Both the position numbers and the translations under genes were made by a program. From Butyriboletus loyo (taxonomy: Eukaryota; Basidiomycota; Agaricomycetes; Boletales; Boletaceae): a stretch of 64,000 bases of DNA. The stretch covers positions 248,001 through 312,000 of the forward strand of contig JBBPSI010000002.1 in assembly GCA_038093515.1 (NCBI GenBank), read 5' to 3'. Of this stretch, positions 21,529 through 32,162 are shown piece after piece (the first letter of the stretch is position 1; each line of letters starts with the position of its first letter). The notes beneath the pieces were generated by a model. The model did no database searches. It saw nothing but the letters and a program-made list of their open reading frames with translations, and was not told the DNA's origin.

Positions 21529-24004
21529 ATGGAGCCCTTACAGCTCTCTGACGAGGCCAGGGTGCTCGTCGTATACACTGGTGGAACAATCGGGATGCTC
21601 GTCGGCGCCCAGGGATACGTACCTGAACCGTTCTTCCTCACAGAGACACTCAGAAGTCAGAAGCGCTTTCACGACCCTCTCCAAGATTCCCTCTTTTCAC
21701 ACGCAGCCTCTGTCAAAGGCTATAGGGAATGGTCAACGAGCGGAAGATCCAGTCCGTCAGCCTCAGAGACACATCTTCCCCCCACTTCCGGTGTTTCACA
21801 CTCCACCTTATGCGTGAAGTCATCACGCCCTATCGGCAGAGTACAGACGCTCGCTCCCAACGCAAGTACTAACATGCCCTTGGATGACATTCAATGCGAA
21901 AAGATTTCAGACAATATCTATCAAGCAAGGCTTCCTTGCTTGGTTACTCCCAGAAGCGTTGCACCTGGCCTCAGTGGTGGGAAGCGTATCCGGTATGCTA
22001 TTCTCGAGGTATGTGATAGGGTCGACGAGACAATTCGATGGCAAACAAGGATGTCAGTGGGATCCTTTGCTGGATAGCAGCAACATTGAGATAAACGGTA
22101 CATCTTTGACCTTGCGATAAACAGCTCTCCCCTGACCCCTCACAGACTGGATTCGTATAGCAACGGAGATAGAGCTCAACTACGTGGCTTTCGATGCATT
22201 CGTGGTCCTTCATGGAACAGATACCATGTCTTATTCATCCAGCGCGCTGAGCTTCTTGCTGGAAGACCTTGGAAAAACTGTGGTCAGTCCCCTTTCATCT
22301 AGAACAGCGATGAAAAATTCCACGAAGGCCCTCTCTACCCGTCATAGATTCTAACCGGCGCGCAAATATCCCTCTCCCAGCTTCGGAACGATGCTGTAGA
22401 TAATCTTCTCGGGGCATTGACCATCGCAGGTCATTATATTATACCAGGTACTCTTACATTGTCCCGGTCATGAGTATATGTTCAACGTTGCTAGAGTGTA
22501 GCGTATACTTCAACCATACTCTCTATCGCGGGAATCGAGTCTCGAAAATATCTTCCTACGACCTGAATGCCTTTCACAGTCCAAACTTTCCTCCACTTGT
22601 CAATGGTCTGTCCCGCATTTCGTGGGTCCATACTCACTGATCTTTCATGCCCTCCTGTATAGTTGGGATCGATATCGTGGTAAACTGGAATGAAGCGTTG
22701 AGGCAAACGAATTTGCGTCGCTTCAGAGCTCATAAAGGTTACTTGATTATCTTCACCATGGGCCTCACTGATCGTCATCTGCGTTTACAGAAATGAGCCC
22801 CCACGTTGGTAGGTGGTCAAACCATCTTACATATCCGTTTCTCATGGCATTTCAGCGACTCTTCGCCTATTTCCCGGAATGAGTAAAGCCACTGTTCATG
22901 CATTCTTAGCCCCGCCAACCCGTGGTATTGTACTCGAGACCTTTGGTGCTGGGAATGCACCACAGAGGTCTGATCTAATGGCGGCTCTCAAGCTGGCATG
23001 CGACTCAGGAATTGTCATCGTTGCGATAACACAGTGTTTGAAGGGTTCCGTCTCTGGCGCATATGAGACTGGAAGAACCCTCCAGAACGTGGGCATTGTT
23101 CCGGGCGGTGATATGACGCCAGAGGTAACACGAACTTCAAACTACGTCTATATTGCAATGCTAAGGGTTTGATAACTAGTGCGCACTCGTGAAGCTTTCT
23201 TACCTCTTATCCAAGCCCGAACTCACCGTCAGTCAAGTTAGGGAGCTAATCAGCATGCCACTGCGCGGTGAACTCACCCGTCCCACACTTTCGCCGCCGA
23301 CCCGACCGCCGACGGCTGCACCTGACCTACCGAGCATTCAAGGACTTTTGACACAGTTTGTACGGCTTTCTAGTTCAAGTTCGGCGCACCAAATACCAAA
23401 GATCACTTTCTCTCCATCTGTGGGGGACGATGCTCAGGATGCTGCTGCGTCGTGGTCTGGCACCGCCAGTGAGACAGCATCGACTGAAGCAGTCCTCCTC
23501 CCTTTGCTCATGCACCTAGCTGCTGCCCGCGATGATGCAGAGAGCTTACAATTTTGCATGGCTACCGCGGCTGTATGGGAGGCTGAAGATGTAACACCAG
23601 CCTCTATTCCAGGGGGCATTGTGAATTGCCTTGAAGCTGGCTCTGGTCGTTCTCCTCTGCATGTGGCGGCACTTGTCGGGAATACCGCCAGCGTCACTTG
23701 GTTGCTAAGATCTGGCGCACTCGTGCATCTCAGAGACACTCTTGGACATACTGCCTTGTATTACGTCAGTGCATTATCTGCCGTAGCTTGCGTTCTGCTG
23801 ATTAGACTCGATTTACTGTAGGCGGCACGTCAAGGACATGGGGATATTGTAGATATCCTTGTGGGTGCTGGAGCCAACCTTGGAGGCTTGGATTATGAAG
23901 CTGGATATGCCGAACTGTCTCTACAGAATGCACTCACTTCTAGGGATCAAAATGCCATCGAGGTTTGGGGAAAAATTGGGATGAAAATGGCTATTCGAGG
24001 TTGA
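21529..24004 (+). CDS. L-asparaginase with C-terminal ankyrin repeats
   Basis: Hydrolyses asparagine to aspartate and ammonia. The start MEPLQLSDEARVLVVYTGGT shows the first catalytic threonine motif (TGGTIGM), and the second is VVLHGTDTMSYSSSALSFLL followed by VILTGAQISLSQLR. The large domain continues through VYFNHTLYRGNRVSKISSYD, GIVLETFGAGNAPQRSD and GSVSGAYETG. A linker follows, then ankyrin repeats: GRSPLHVAALVGNTASVTWL, LHLRDTLGHTALYY-like segment (reads VHLRDTLGHTALYY) and AARQGHGDIVDILVGAGAN. This is the architecture of cytosolic type I asparaginases of fungi and animals. A long insert of about 100 residues (Ser-rich) sits between the first motif and the body of the enzyme. Earlier frames extend upstream only with non-ATG codons. 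Stop is 74 bp from the convergent monopolin gene. Confidence 0.91.
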
Positions 24005-24078
24005 GTGTTGAAAGATTGAGAAGGCTAATCAATACATGGTAAGGTATGCGGGTAAAGTAGTGTCGACAATAGTGTACA

Positions 24079-25779
24079 TTACGGCTGCGATTCACGATCC
24101 TCGACTTCCATTCCTCCTATATCAGACTCAGATTCAGATGCATCCCTTGCGGCGTCTCTTATCTTTTCGCGCAGCGAGTTAAGGAACAGTCCCTGTTGCG
24201 CACAAGCAAATGTGAACGAGTCTCCCATGTATTCCAACCTGTTGACAAAGGCTTCCGGTTCCTTGTCGAGGTGTAAGGGTGTGTATTTGACCCGGCGATG
24301 TATAAAGTCATCTTCGGATACAGGTTCGCCATTTGGACCTCCGAAACCATTGAATATACGCATGGTAAAGACGATACCTATTCAGTACACGTCACTTTGA
24401 TGAGCAGCGGCCGAGCACAGAGCATTGAAGGAACCAACTTTTTTCACCTATGCGTTTTCCTTCGATGTCGTCGGCTCCACGTATCATTTCGTAGTATGTG
24501 TATATGCAATGGAATATGATTTCAGGCTCTTCCGAGCCTGGTACATGTTCAAACTTGACATTCGTGACCAAAAGGTTAGACATATCTTCGTAGAACTTGA
24601 TCACTTCAGTCATCTTTGGGTCATCCATCCCGAATGGTCGCTTAGGGTGTGAACGCGAATTCGGAGTACCCTTGGGTGCAGCTCGAGCAAGCAGTTCCTT
24701 TGATCTTTCGATTTCTGCATCACGCTCACGAATGGCATCCTGAACTATCGTGAAATCTCGAGTAGGTACTGGGCCAAAGAAGGATGGCGGTGGGCTGACC
24801 TAATTGTTCTAGTTCTGTGATATGTTTTGTCTTTTCGTCAATCACACTATCCTTTTCCTTGATAACCTCTTGAAGGCGTGATATGTCTTGCTCTATCGCA
24901 CGTTTTTCCTCGTCGGCTGCTTCTCTTGTTAGAAAATGCAGTGCAACTGCTTGACCTGTGCGAGAAAGTGGCTCAACCCGCGCTAACTGGGAAGTAAGCT
25001 CCCTGATGAGTGCATCCTGTGCTACGGCGAATCATTAGATGTAACAGATTGTCAGGTCCCAACGTACTTTTCGCACGCTCTTCGTATTGAATTTGCAGTT
25101 GTTCGAGGACTTGCTCTGGCTCCGTCTTACGTATCTGCAAAAGTTCTTCTAATTGCTTCGATAACGCGTCTCGCTGAACTTCAAGCTGTGATCCATGTCA
25201 TTGGGCTACAAACAAGAAAGGAGTGAAGGGAGGACGTACATCTTTGGCTTTCTGTTTCCACCCGTCCAACTCCTTTTGGCTTTTCACCTCCGAGGAAGAG
25301 TGGATTTTGCTGGTTCCTGTTGTGGTAGAATGTAAGGCTGTCCGTGTGTTGATTTCGCTTTCCTCTTGATCCACTTCCATTGCGTCCTCGGGAGGTGGGA
25401 GCTTTTTGGCTGATTTTGAAGTTGCTGTCTTTTCTTGGCTTTTCTGATCCTGTTGGCTACTCACGACGGTAGTTGCTTTGGAGCGAGGTTTGGCCCTTGG
25501 CCCTGGCTTTGCGATCGCGGCGTTGACCGCAGCGTCGTCATTGTCATTATCGGAGTCCAGCTGGATGGTTGGCGCGCGTTTCGAAGAGGGCTTCTCTTGG
25601 GGGGGATTGCTCGGACGAGTCGGAGGACTGGCTTTTGTTTTCTTGCGGACCTTGGTGGCATTGGGTGGACGTGCATCTGGGCGCTGTTCCCAGTTGTCTG
25701 CGAGGGAGCTGTTTTAGATGAACGTCTCGCACTCGGTAAAGACGCGAACGTCCTTACTCATTTCGTCTTCCGAGGACAT
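24079..25779 (-). CDS. PCS1: Monopolin complex subunit Csm1/Pcs1
   Basis: Kinetochore or rDNA-associated protein that clamps microtubule attachment sites or rDNA. It starts MSSEDEMNNWEQRPDARPPN; the second codon group is joined across the first intron. The N-terminal third is basic, Pro/Ser-rich and disordered, with an acidic patch (LDSDNDNDDAA). The middle is heptad-rich coiled coil (about 24800-25260). The C-terminal globular domain matches the Csm1/Pcs1 family: KFYEDMSNLLVTNVKFEHV, IIFHCIYTYYE, YTPLHLDKEPEAFVNRLEYM and FTFACAQQGLFLNSLREKI. The protein ends in an acidic tail. The start codon is 89 bp from the divergent adenosine deaminase gene. The symbol follows fission yeast Pcs1; Csm1 in budding yeast. 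Confidence 0.85.
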
Positions 25780-25868
25780 GATGGTTAGCAGAGATGGAAC
25801 AAGTCGCGTGGGAAACGATCCCTACCGCGAATGTACTATGCTTACATTCGTACCCGCTGCAACTAGTC
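25780..25868. promoter_or_regulatory. Bidirectional promoter between PCS1 and adenosine deaminase
   Basis: The start codons of PCS1 (25779, minus) and the adenosine deaminase gene (25869, plus) are 89 bp apart. No TATA box is obvious. Shared promoter is inferred from spacing alone. Confidence 0.45.
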
Positions 25869-28085
25869 ATGCTCTCCCTCGAAGACTACCAGGCAGAGCG
25901 CGATGCATTGGTCAAGGCCGACAGAGCGCTTCGTGTTGATCATATCCGCCCAAATTCCATCTTGGAGAACCAAGCCGACCAGATTGCTCGCCGTGTCCGC
26001 GCAGACGATGCTGAATCTGTGTGGAAAGTGCAGCAAGACGAGGTCCCGCATCCGTTTCCCGGAATGGAGTTTCTCACTGGTGTGTAGTATGTACACTACA
26101 CCACCTGGGTTCGTGAACTGATAGAATATCAGGGAAGAGTATCGCCCAGAAGACGAAGCTCTTTCGAATCATTTCCAAGGTTTATTCCACCAGTCACCCC
26201 GTTCGGAGCACTAAATCTTTTCGCATCCCCGCAGATGCCCAAAGGAGCCTTGCTTCACGCTCACCTTGACTTGACTGTGGGGGCAAGAACCCTGCTCGGC
26301 ATCGCATTACGCCACCCAACCATTCATATTTCTTCTCCGGAGCTGATCACCTCAGCTAATATGGCATTCATCCAGCCAAACTTGAGCCCAGTTCCTACCA
26401 ATTCGATCACCAGCGTAACGTCACTTACAGAATCGACGTATCATCCCGATACTTGGATACCTCTTACAACGGCTCGCGAAAGGTTTGACCCGACCCTGGG
26501 AGGACCAGATGGATTTGATCGGTGGCTCATCAGCAAGATGACCATCAGCTCAAGCGATGCGTACATTACTCATAATAACAATATCAGGGTGCGAACTGGC
26601 CCACGGGCAACGCTGGCACATCATACTTACTCCGATTAGATTTGGGATGTATTTCGCTCTGCTGCGCAACTAACCCGCGTTTGTCCTCTTTAGGCTTTGC
26701 TCAGTCGAATAAAGGTATTGACGGGCAATTAATAACTTTAGAGCCTTGTCTATTATTTTCCCGTTTGGGGAGAGTATATCAGACACTTTCTTCAAGAAAC
26801 TTTTGAAGATGGAGTATCCTACATCGAGGCACGGGTCAATTTCAGTCCCAAGTAAGCAGTACTGTTCACACAAAATTCTTTGACCCTAATTGTTCCTCAG
26901 ATTCATGATCGGTGCAAACGGAGAGGAGGATGTCCCGCATGTTGACTGGCTGAGGACGTTTAATCTGGTAGTCGATCAGTTCAAGAAAGAGCATCCTGAT
27001 TTCTTTGGTGCAAAGGTTTTGACTTTTTTTTTCCAAATAGTGCTTATACATCATTAATCAGACCTCACTCAGATAATCTACACAGTTATTCGGGATTGCG
27101 ACGGTGACACGCTGAGAGATCACCTAGAGGACTGCATACGGATGAAACAAATATTTCCTGATTTAATTGTCGGTACGGATCTTCACTCCCTTCTCGCGGC
27201 AGACACGTTGTAAATCATTGCGGCGTACTTAGGTTTTGATCTCGTCGGAGATGAAAATATTCTTCGCCCTTTACATTATTACTTGGACCAACTGCTAGCC
27301 TTCAAGCAGCGACAAAAGGAAATAGGTGTCGACATTCCTTTCATTTTCCACGCCGGAGAAACCTGTGGCGATGGTACGCCTGCTGATGAGAACCTTTACG
27401 ATGCAATCCTGCTCGGAACGAGGCGTATAGGGCATGGGTACCGTTCAAAAGACTATCTATATCATCGTTGGTTCATTCACGCACGCTGTAGGTTTTCTTT
27501 AGTGAAGCATCCTAAATTGATGCAGATATGCAGAGAGAAAGGAATAGCCTTGGAGATCTGCCCTATTTCGTGAGTTTTGACATCGCCCTGAAATCCATGG
27601 TTCTGATTATTTGCCGTTAGGAATGAGATACTTGTAACGATCAAGCATTCGTTTCGCCGTTCTTGGCTCACTGCACCTTGAAACAGCGCCTAACTGCTTC
27701 CATGCACATGCATCCGTTGCCCATACTGCTAAACCAGGGAGTTCCAGTAGCTCTTAGCTCCGATGATCCTGCGATGTTTCAGAATATGGGCCTCTCCTTT
27801 GACTTTTATCAGGTAAACATGAAGTCTGTCCCAGTCTGCGGATGACACTGAGAGTGTCAGGTCCTCGTTGCCAGCGAGGTGACAGGCCTCCTGACGCTTG
27901 GCCATCTCGCTCGTGACAGCATTGTGGTTTGTATTTCTCTTCCCCGTCATCAGTCTCGGATGAGTAAGCATTTAATCATTTAGCATTCCATGCTCGGAGA
28001 AGCCGAGAAAAGACGACTCATGAATTTATGGGAAACGCACTGGGAGGCATTCATCAACGAGTTGGTGGCTCTGAACATAAACTGA
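25869..28085 (+). CDS. Adenosine deaminase of the ADGF/CECR1 type
   Basis: Deaminates adenosine. The start MLSLEDYQAERDALVKADRA begins a helical N-terminal region typical of the ADGF/CECR1 branch. The metal site starts in KMPKGALLHAHLD (HxH), and other active-site motifs follow: YIEARVNFS, FIFHAGETCGDG (zinc histidine and catalytic glutamate), RRIGHGF, EICPISNEIL and VALSSDDPAMF, the last with the catalytic aspartates. It ends HWEAFINELVALNIN. No signal peptide is seen, in contrast to secreted animal ADGF. At least eight introns were removed; the one before IWDVFRSAAQLTR and the 60-nt one after it needed care because an apparent short exon (ALLSRIK) lies inside it and must be skipped to keep the frame. 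Confidence 0.9.
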
Positions 28086-28958
28086 GCATGGACCTCGTGT
28101 TGGACATGGAATTAGTCTTCTGCGCGGATCTTTCACTTGGACCGCGGGTACCCTTTCTCAACTAAGTTGTTGATTAGTGGAATCTTTTATTGCAAAGTTA
28201 TACAGATAGTTGCGAGATTACTGATGCGGCGTATGTACTAAATACTTGCGGGAAACATTCGATTCCTCCCTCGGTGGTCTGGAAGGCTTCGATAAATGGA
28301 TCAATCCGAGCGAAGCTTACTGATCACACAATACCCCGGACAAGGCGAGACCTGTACGTATGATTGCCCGAACGAGTCGGTATTGCTCAGATCTCAGGGC
28401 AGTGGTTTCAGAGCACGTTCGTTTGCGGTAACCGACGTGAATATCGACCAAGCCTAAGATTGTCAGGCACCTCAGCGCGAAGCAGCCTATGCATCAGATA
28501 TATGCCCATTCAAAAGGTCTACCTCCGGGAATTTATCATGTCATCAACAGAGGATAGAGTCACATTATAACTCGAAGGCTGTCGAGTGGTAAGTGGTCGT
28601 TTTCCTGGGCGAGATGCGTTGATTTATCGTCTGGTCTCCTCAAAGATATTTGATGGTAGTGGAATGAGGCTGTGTCGTTGTATTGTGACGTATTTGTGTA
28701 CCTGCCACGAAACCCTCGCCCTTAGACTCGTCCGCTCTACTTTTGATTTTTTCCGCTCGAATAGACAATTGCAAGGTATGTTCGTTTCGTTCTCCATTGG
28801 CGATTTCCCAGCTCGAATCCACCATTTCCTCACCTCCTCCCCCCCTTCCCCCTCAGAAATCCATCCCCAGTACAAACCATCTTCCATATCATCACTCTCA
28901 AGCCCTCATCCTCATCCCCAAACTCACATCTCTTTCTTATTCTTTGGCTAAATTCGTC
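28086..28958. other. Intergenic region with a probable 5' UTR intron of the KH gene
   Basis: No coding gene is supported in this 870-bp stretch. Near its right end, positions 28776-28856 look like an intron in the 5' UTR of the KH-domain gene: donor AAG/GTATGT and a long C/T-rich tract ending CCTCAG. Frames that run through it into the KH gene lack support upstream of MAEVDINRKRSRS. Confidence 0.45.
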
Positions 28959-30378
28959 ATGGCAGAAGTTGACATTAACCGCAAACGGTCCCGTTCTCCT
29001 TCAGACTCGGACGAAAAGAAGCATCACAAGCGTGCAAACACAGGCGCTACGGCATCTCCGGATGACTTTCGATTTCAGAAGACCCAAGATTCCGGCCCAC
29101 CTTCCCATCCGTCTATGACTCATGATGTCAATATGGCAGAAGGCCCCGCATCTGTAGCAGACACGACAGCATCCACTCCCTCACCCAAACCCTCCTCATC
29201 CGATAATAAGGGCGGAGATTCCCGCTCCAGGTCAGACGACGCTGGCAGGTCGTATGCTATCACCTCCGTAGCTCCCTCCTCTTCCGGTGGCCCTCCCCCA
29301 CCCTCAGCAATGATTCATATGCGTTGCTTGATCGTCACCCAAGATGCATCAATCATCATCGGCAAGGGTGGCTCACATGTCAACGAGATTCGTGACAAGA
29401 GTGGTGCGCGTGTCATGGTGTCAGAGAGTATTCCTGGGAACCCAGAAAGAATTCTCAACGTGAGTGGGCCCCTTGATGCAGTGTCTAAGGCAAGTACCCG
29501 ATCACTTTTTGGCTCGAGTAGCCCTCATACGTTTCACGCCTCATCATCATCAGGCCTTTGGCCTCATTGTGCGGAGAATCAATGATGAACCCTTTGATGT
29601 CCCCTCCGTTCCTGGAAGTCGCGCAGTCACTATCAAATTCATGATTCCGAATTCCCGGATGGGCTCAGTGATAGGCAAGCAAGGATCCAAAATTAAGGAA
29701 ATCCAAGACGCCAGTGGCGCTCGGCTGAATGCGAGTGAGGGCATGCTCCCCGGCTCGACGGAAGTAAGCATCATGCACCAAAGAAACCCTGCCATCGAAG
29801 CCTTATATGCAATTCAATAACCATAGCGTGTCCTGAGTGTAGCAGGGGTTGCGGATGCCATTCACATCGCGACGTATTATATTGGCAATATACTTCTCGA
29901 GGCACAAGAGCGTATGCCATCGTCCAGCCATTCAAGTTATCGTCCCTCGAGCTACAATCGACGTCCACCATATGCTGGGTCATCCTATGTACCGGGTTAT
30001 TCCTCACATCACCCTTATGCTCCGTCACACAACCCACCCCAACAGTTACAAACCCAGCAAATCTACATTCCAAACGATCTTGTGGGATGCATTATCGGCA
30101 AGGGTGGCAGCAAAATCAATGAGATAAGGCATATGAGCGCCAGCCAGATCAAAATCATGGAGCCTGGTGCTGGCCTGGACGGTGGCCCATCGTCCGGTTC
30201 GGAAGGCGAACGGTTGGTAGTGATCACCGGGCAGCCCGCCAATATCCAAATGGCCGTTCAACTATTGTACCACGTATGTGCATGTTTTAAGCTCGTCTGC
30301 CATCTTGACACACCTCCTGAATAGCGATTGGAACAAGAGAAACAAAAGCAACTCCGAGCCTCGGCTTCCTCCTCCTGA
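28959..30378 (+). CDS. Three-KH-domain RNA-binding protein (PCBP/Hek2-like)
   Basis: Poly(rC)-binding or Hek2/Pbp2-like protein that binds mRNA and regulates localisation, translation or decay. The N-terminus MAEVDINRKRSRSPSDSDEK is basic and disordered. Three KH domains follow: the first has IIIGKGGSHVNEIRDKSGAR, the second MGSVIGKQGSKIKEIQDASG, and the third VGCIIGKGGSKINEIRHMSA, each with a GXXG loop. A Tyr/Ser/Pro-rich linker separates domains two and three. The end is RLEQEKQKQLRASASSS. Four exons: the first intron (29490-29553) has a GC donor after AAG (GCAAGT); the second lies at about 29763-29826, the last at 30271-30324. Starts before 28959 in the same frame have no domain support. 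Confidence 0.9.
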
Positions 30379-30388
30379 GATCACCCCC

Positions 30389-30400
30389 TTTTTTTTTTTT
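30389..30400. repeat. Poly-T run
   Basis: Twelve T residues 10 bp after the KH gene stop codon, in its 3' UTR. Simple homopolymer; a U-rich element in the transcript is possible. Confidence 0.5.
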
Positions 30401-30568
30401 ACCCCTCCAGTATTTGTTTGATATCGGAGACGTCGATTGCTTCGCCTGTTTCAGGATGCGTAGTCTTGTACGCCGAGTTTATTTCGCTGTTCTGAACTGG
30501 TTGGGAATACGTTTACGTAATATTACTCGCTGTTGCTGAAGTCGAGTAACCCACTTTTACTGAATTCA

Positions 30569-31700
30569 ATGTCGTCCATACTGAGAGCGCAGAAGGCCAA
30601 TGCTGCAAAGGCCGAAGCAAAAAGTAACCTCAAACGCAAGGCAGACGGCATGGACGTCGACGACGACGCACCAGTCCAACCAAAAAAGAAGAACAAGCAG
30701 CGTGTTCTGCTGCTCTCCTCCCGTGGTGTCACCCACCGGATGAGGCATCTCATGAGTGATCTGGAGGCTCTCTTGCCTCACACTAAAAAAGGTGTGTCGC
30801 CGTGCCAAATCATGTCTTTTGGCAAGATATTCACAGCATGCCTTGTTCACAGAATCCAAGTTGGATTCGAAATCCCAGTTGCATCTCCTCCCGGAGTTGG
30901 CGGATCTTAACAACTGCAATAATACTGTGTACTTTGAAGCGCGAAGACACGAAGATCTTTATATGTGGGTAGCGAAGGCTCCCAACGGACCCAGCATAAA
31001 ACTACACGTACAAAACGTGCACACGATGGACGAACTAAAGATGACGGGTAATTGCCTCAAAGGGAGTCGAGGTATACTCAGTTTCAACAAGGCATTTGAC
31101 GAGAGCGAGTGGGGTAAGCTTACAAAAGAGATCTTCACGCATGTGCGAGCATCGGTTCTCTTCAATGGTCCATCTAACCGCGTGCTCGCCAGATCTTCGG
31201 TGTTCCTCCTTTGGCTCGAAGAGCGAAACCGTTCATCGACCACGTTCTAACGTTCTCCATACTCGACAACAAGATTTGGTTCCGAAACTTTCAGGTTAAT
31301 TCCGCGTGCTGAAATTTCCTTACTACGGTGTTGAATGTCTTGCACGTCAGATCCTTGAAAAAGACCCTCAGCAACCCAATGGCCCCCCGAGCACATCATT
31401 GGTCGAGATTGGTCCTCGATTCGTGTTAACCCCGATTCGGATATTTGAGGGTGCCTTTGGCGGTATCACTGTCTACTCTAACCCAGGTTCGTTGTTATAT
31501 CCTAGTGTCAAGACGCCGTTTCTGACAGGAATACCAATGGCGCAGAATTCATCACACCTACGGCGATCAGGAGACTAGTCAAACAAAGCAAAGGGGACAG
31601 GTACGGCAAGCGAAAGGATGCCCAACAAGACTACGCACGGAGAAAGGCACTTAGGCAGAAAGAAGAGGATGCATTGGCAGTGTCGAAGGTATTTGGATGA
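30569..31700 (+). CDS. BRX1: Ribosome biogenesis protein Brx1
   Basis: Brix-domain protein needed for 60S subunit assembly in the nucleolus. It starts MSSILRAQKANAAKAEAKSN with a basic tail, then KKNKQRVLLLSSRGVTHRMR and HLMSDLEALLPHTKKESKLD, the conserved opening of the Brix domain. Further blocks: LADLNNCNNTVYFEARRHED, MWVAKAPNGPSIKLHVQN, MTGNCLKGSRGILSFNKAFD, IFGVPPLARRAKPFIDHVLT, LVEIGPRFVLTPIRIFEGAF and VYSNPEFITPTAIRR. It ends LRQKEEDALAVSKVFG. Five exons or more; introns at about 30791-30852, 31143-31192, 31294-31349 and 31488-31545. All joins preserve the family alignment. Confidence 0.95.
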
Positions 31701-32162
31701 GTGGAGTTACGGTCAATAATATTATTGGCATTATCTGCTGAACATCAGTCGACCGCTGTACTTGAGGATTGACAGTTATTGCTACGTGATTGACGCTGAC
31801 CCGTCTGGGCGGACAATGGGAGTGTCGTCCCAGCTCCCGGACTGCCAAGCGAGTTCTCCATTGTTCTCCTACCTTGGCCACATTACCGGTCTCTTTGTGC
31901 TCCCACAAAGGCAACCCGTCAATTTACGAAACAAAGGGAGTGTTTCCGATCTTTCTCTATTGGATTTTCACAGTACCAGGCCGCGGGGTGTGCTGCCAGC
32001 CGTGACTCTACACCGTGCGGTGATCATATCAAGCAACCCTTTGGTCTGGCCGCCTTTGTTCCCCCAGATAACCGAGCGGCATGCGTCCATATATAACGAG
32101 TCACAGCGCATGAAATGTCCCAAGCGACTTCCTGTCGAGAGTTCATTCCCTGCCTCTCATAG
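31701..32162. other. Intergenic region between BRX1 and the arrestin-like gene
   Basis: About 460 bp. A 138-residue frame crosses it on the plus strand, but it has no recognisable domain, runs into the start of the next gene in another frame, and has no convincing start. I see nothing else; it should hold the BRX1 3' UTR and the next promoter. Confidence 0.4.

Noticed and set aside
26685..26713. A short exon (ALLSRIK) in the adenosine deaminase gene
   Set aside because: It has plausible borders, but including it breaks the frame into the next exon; skipping it as part of a 60-nt intron gives a continuous family alignment.
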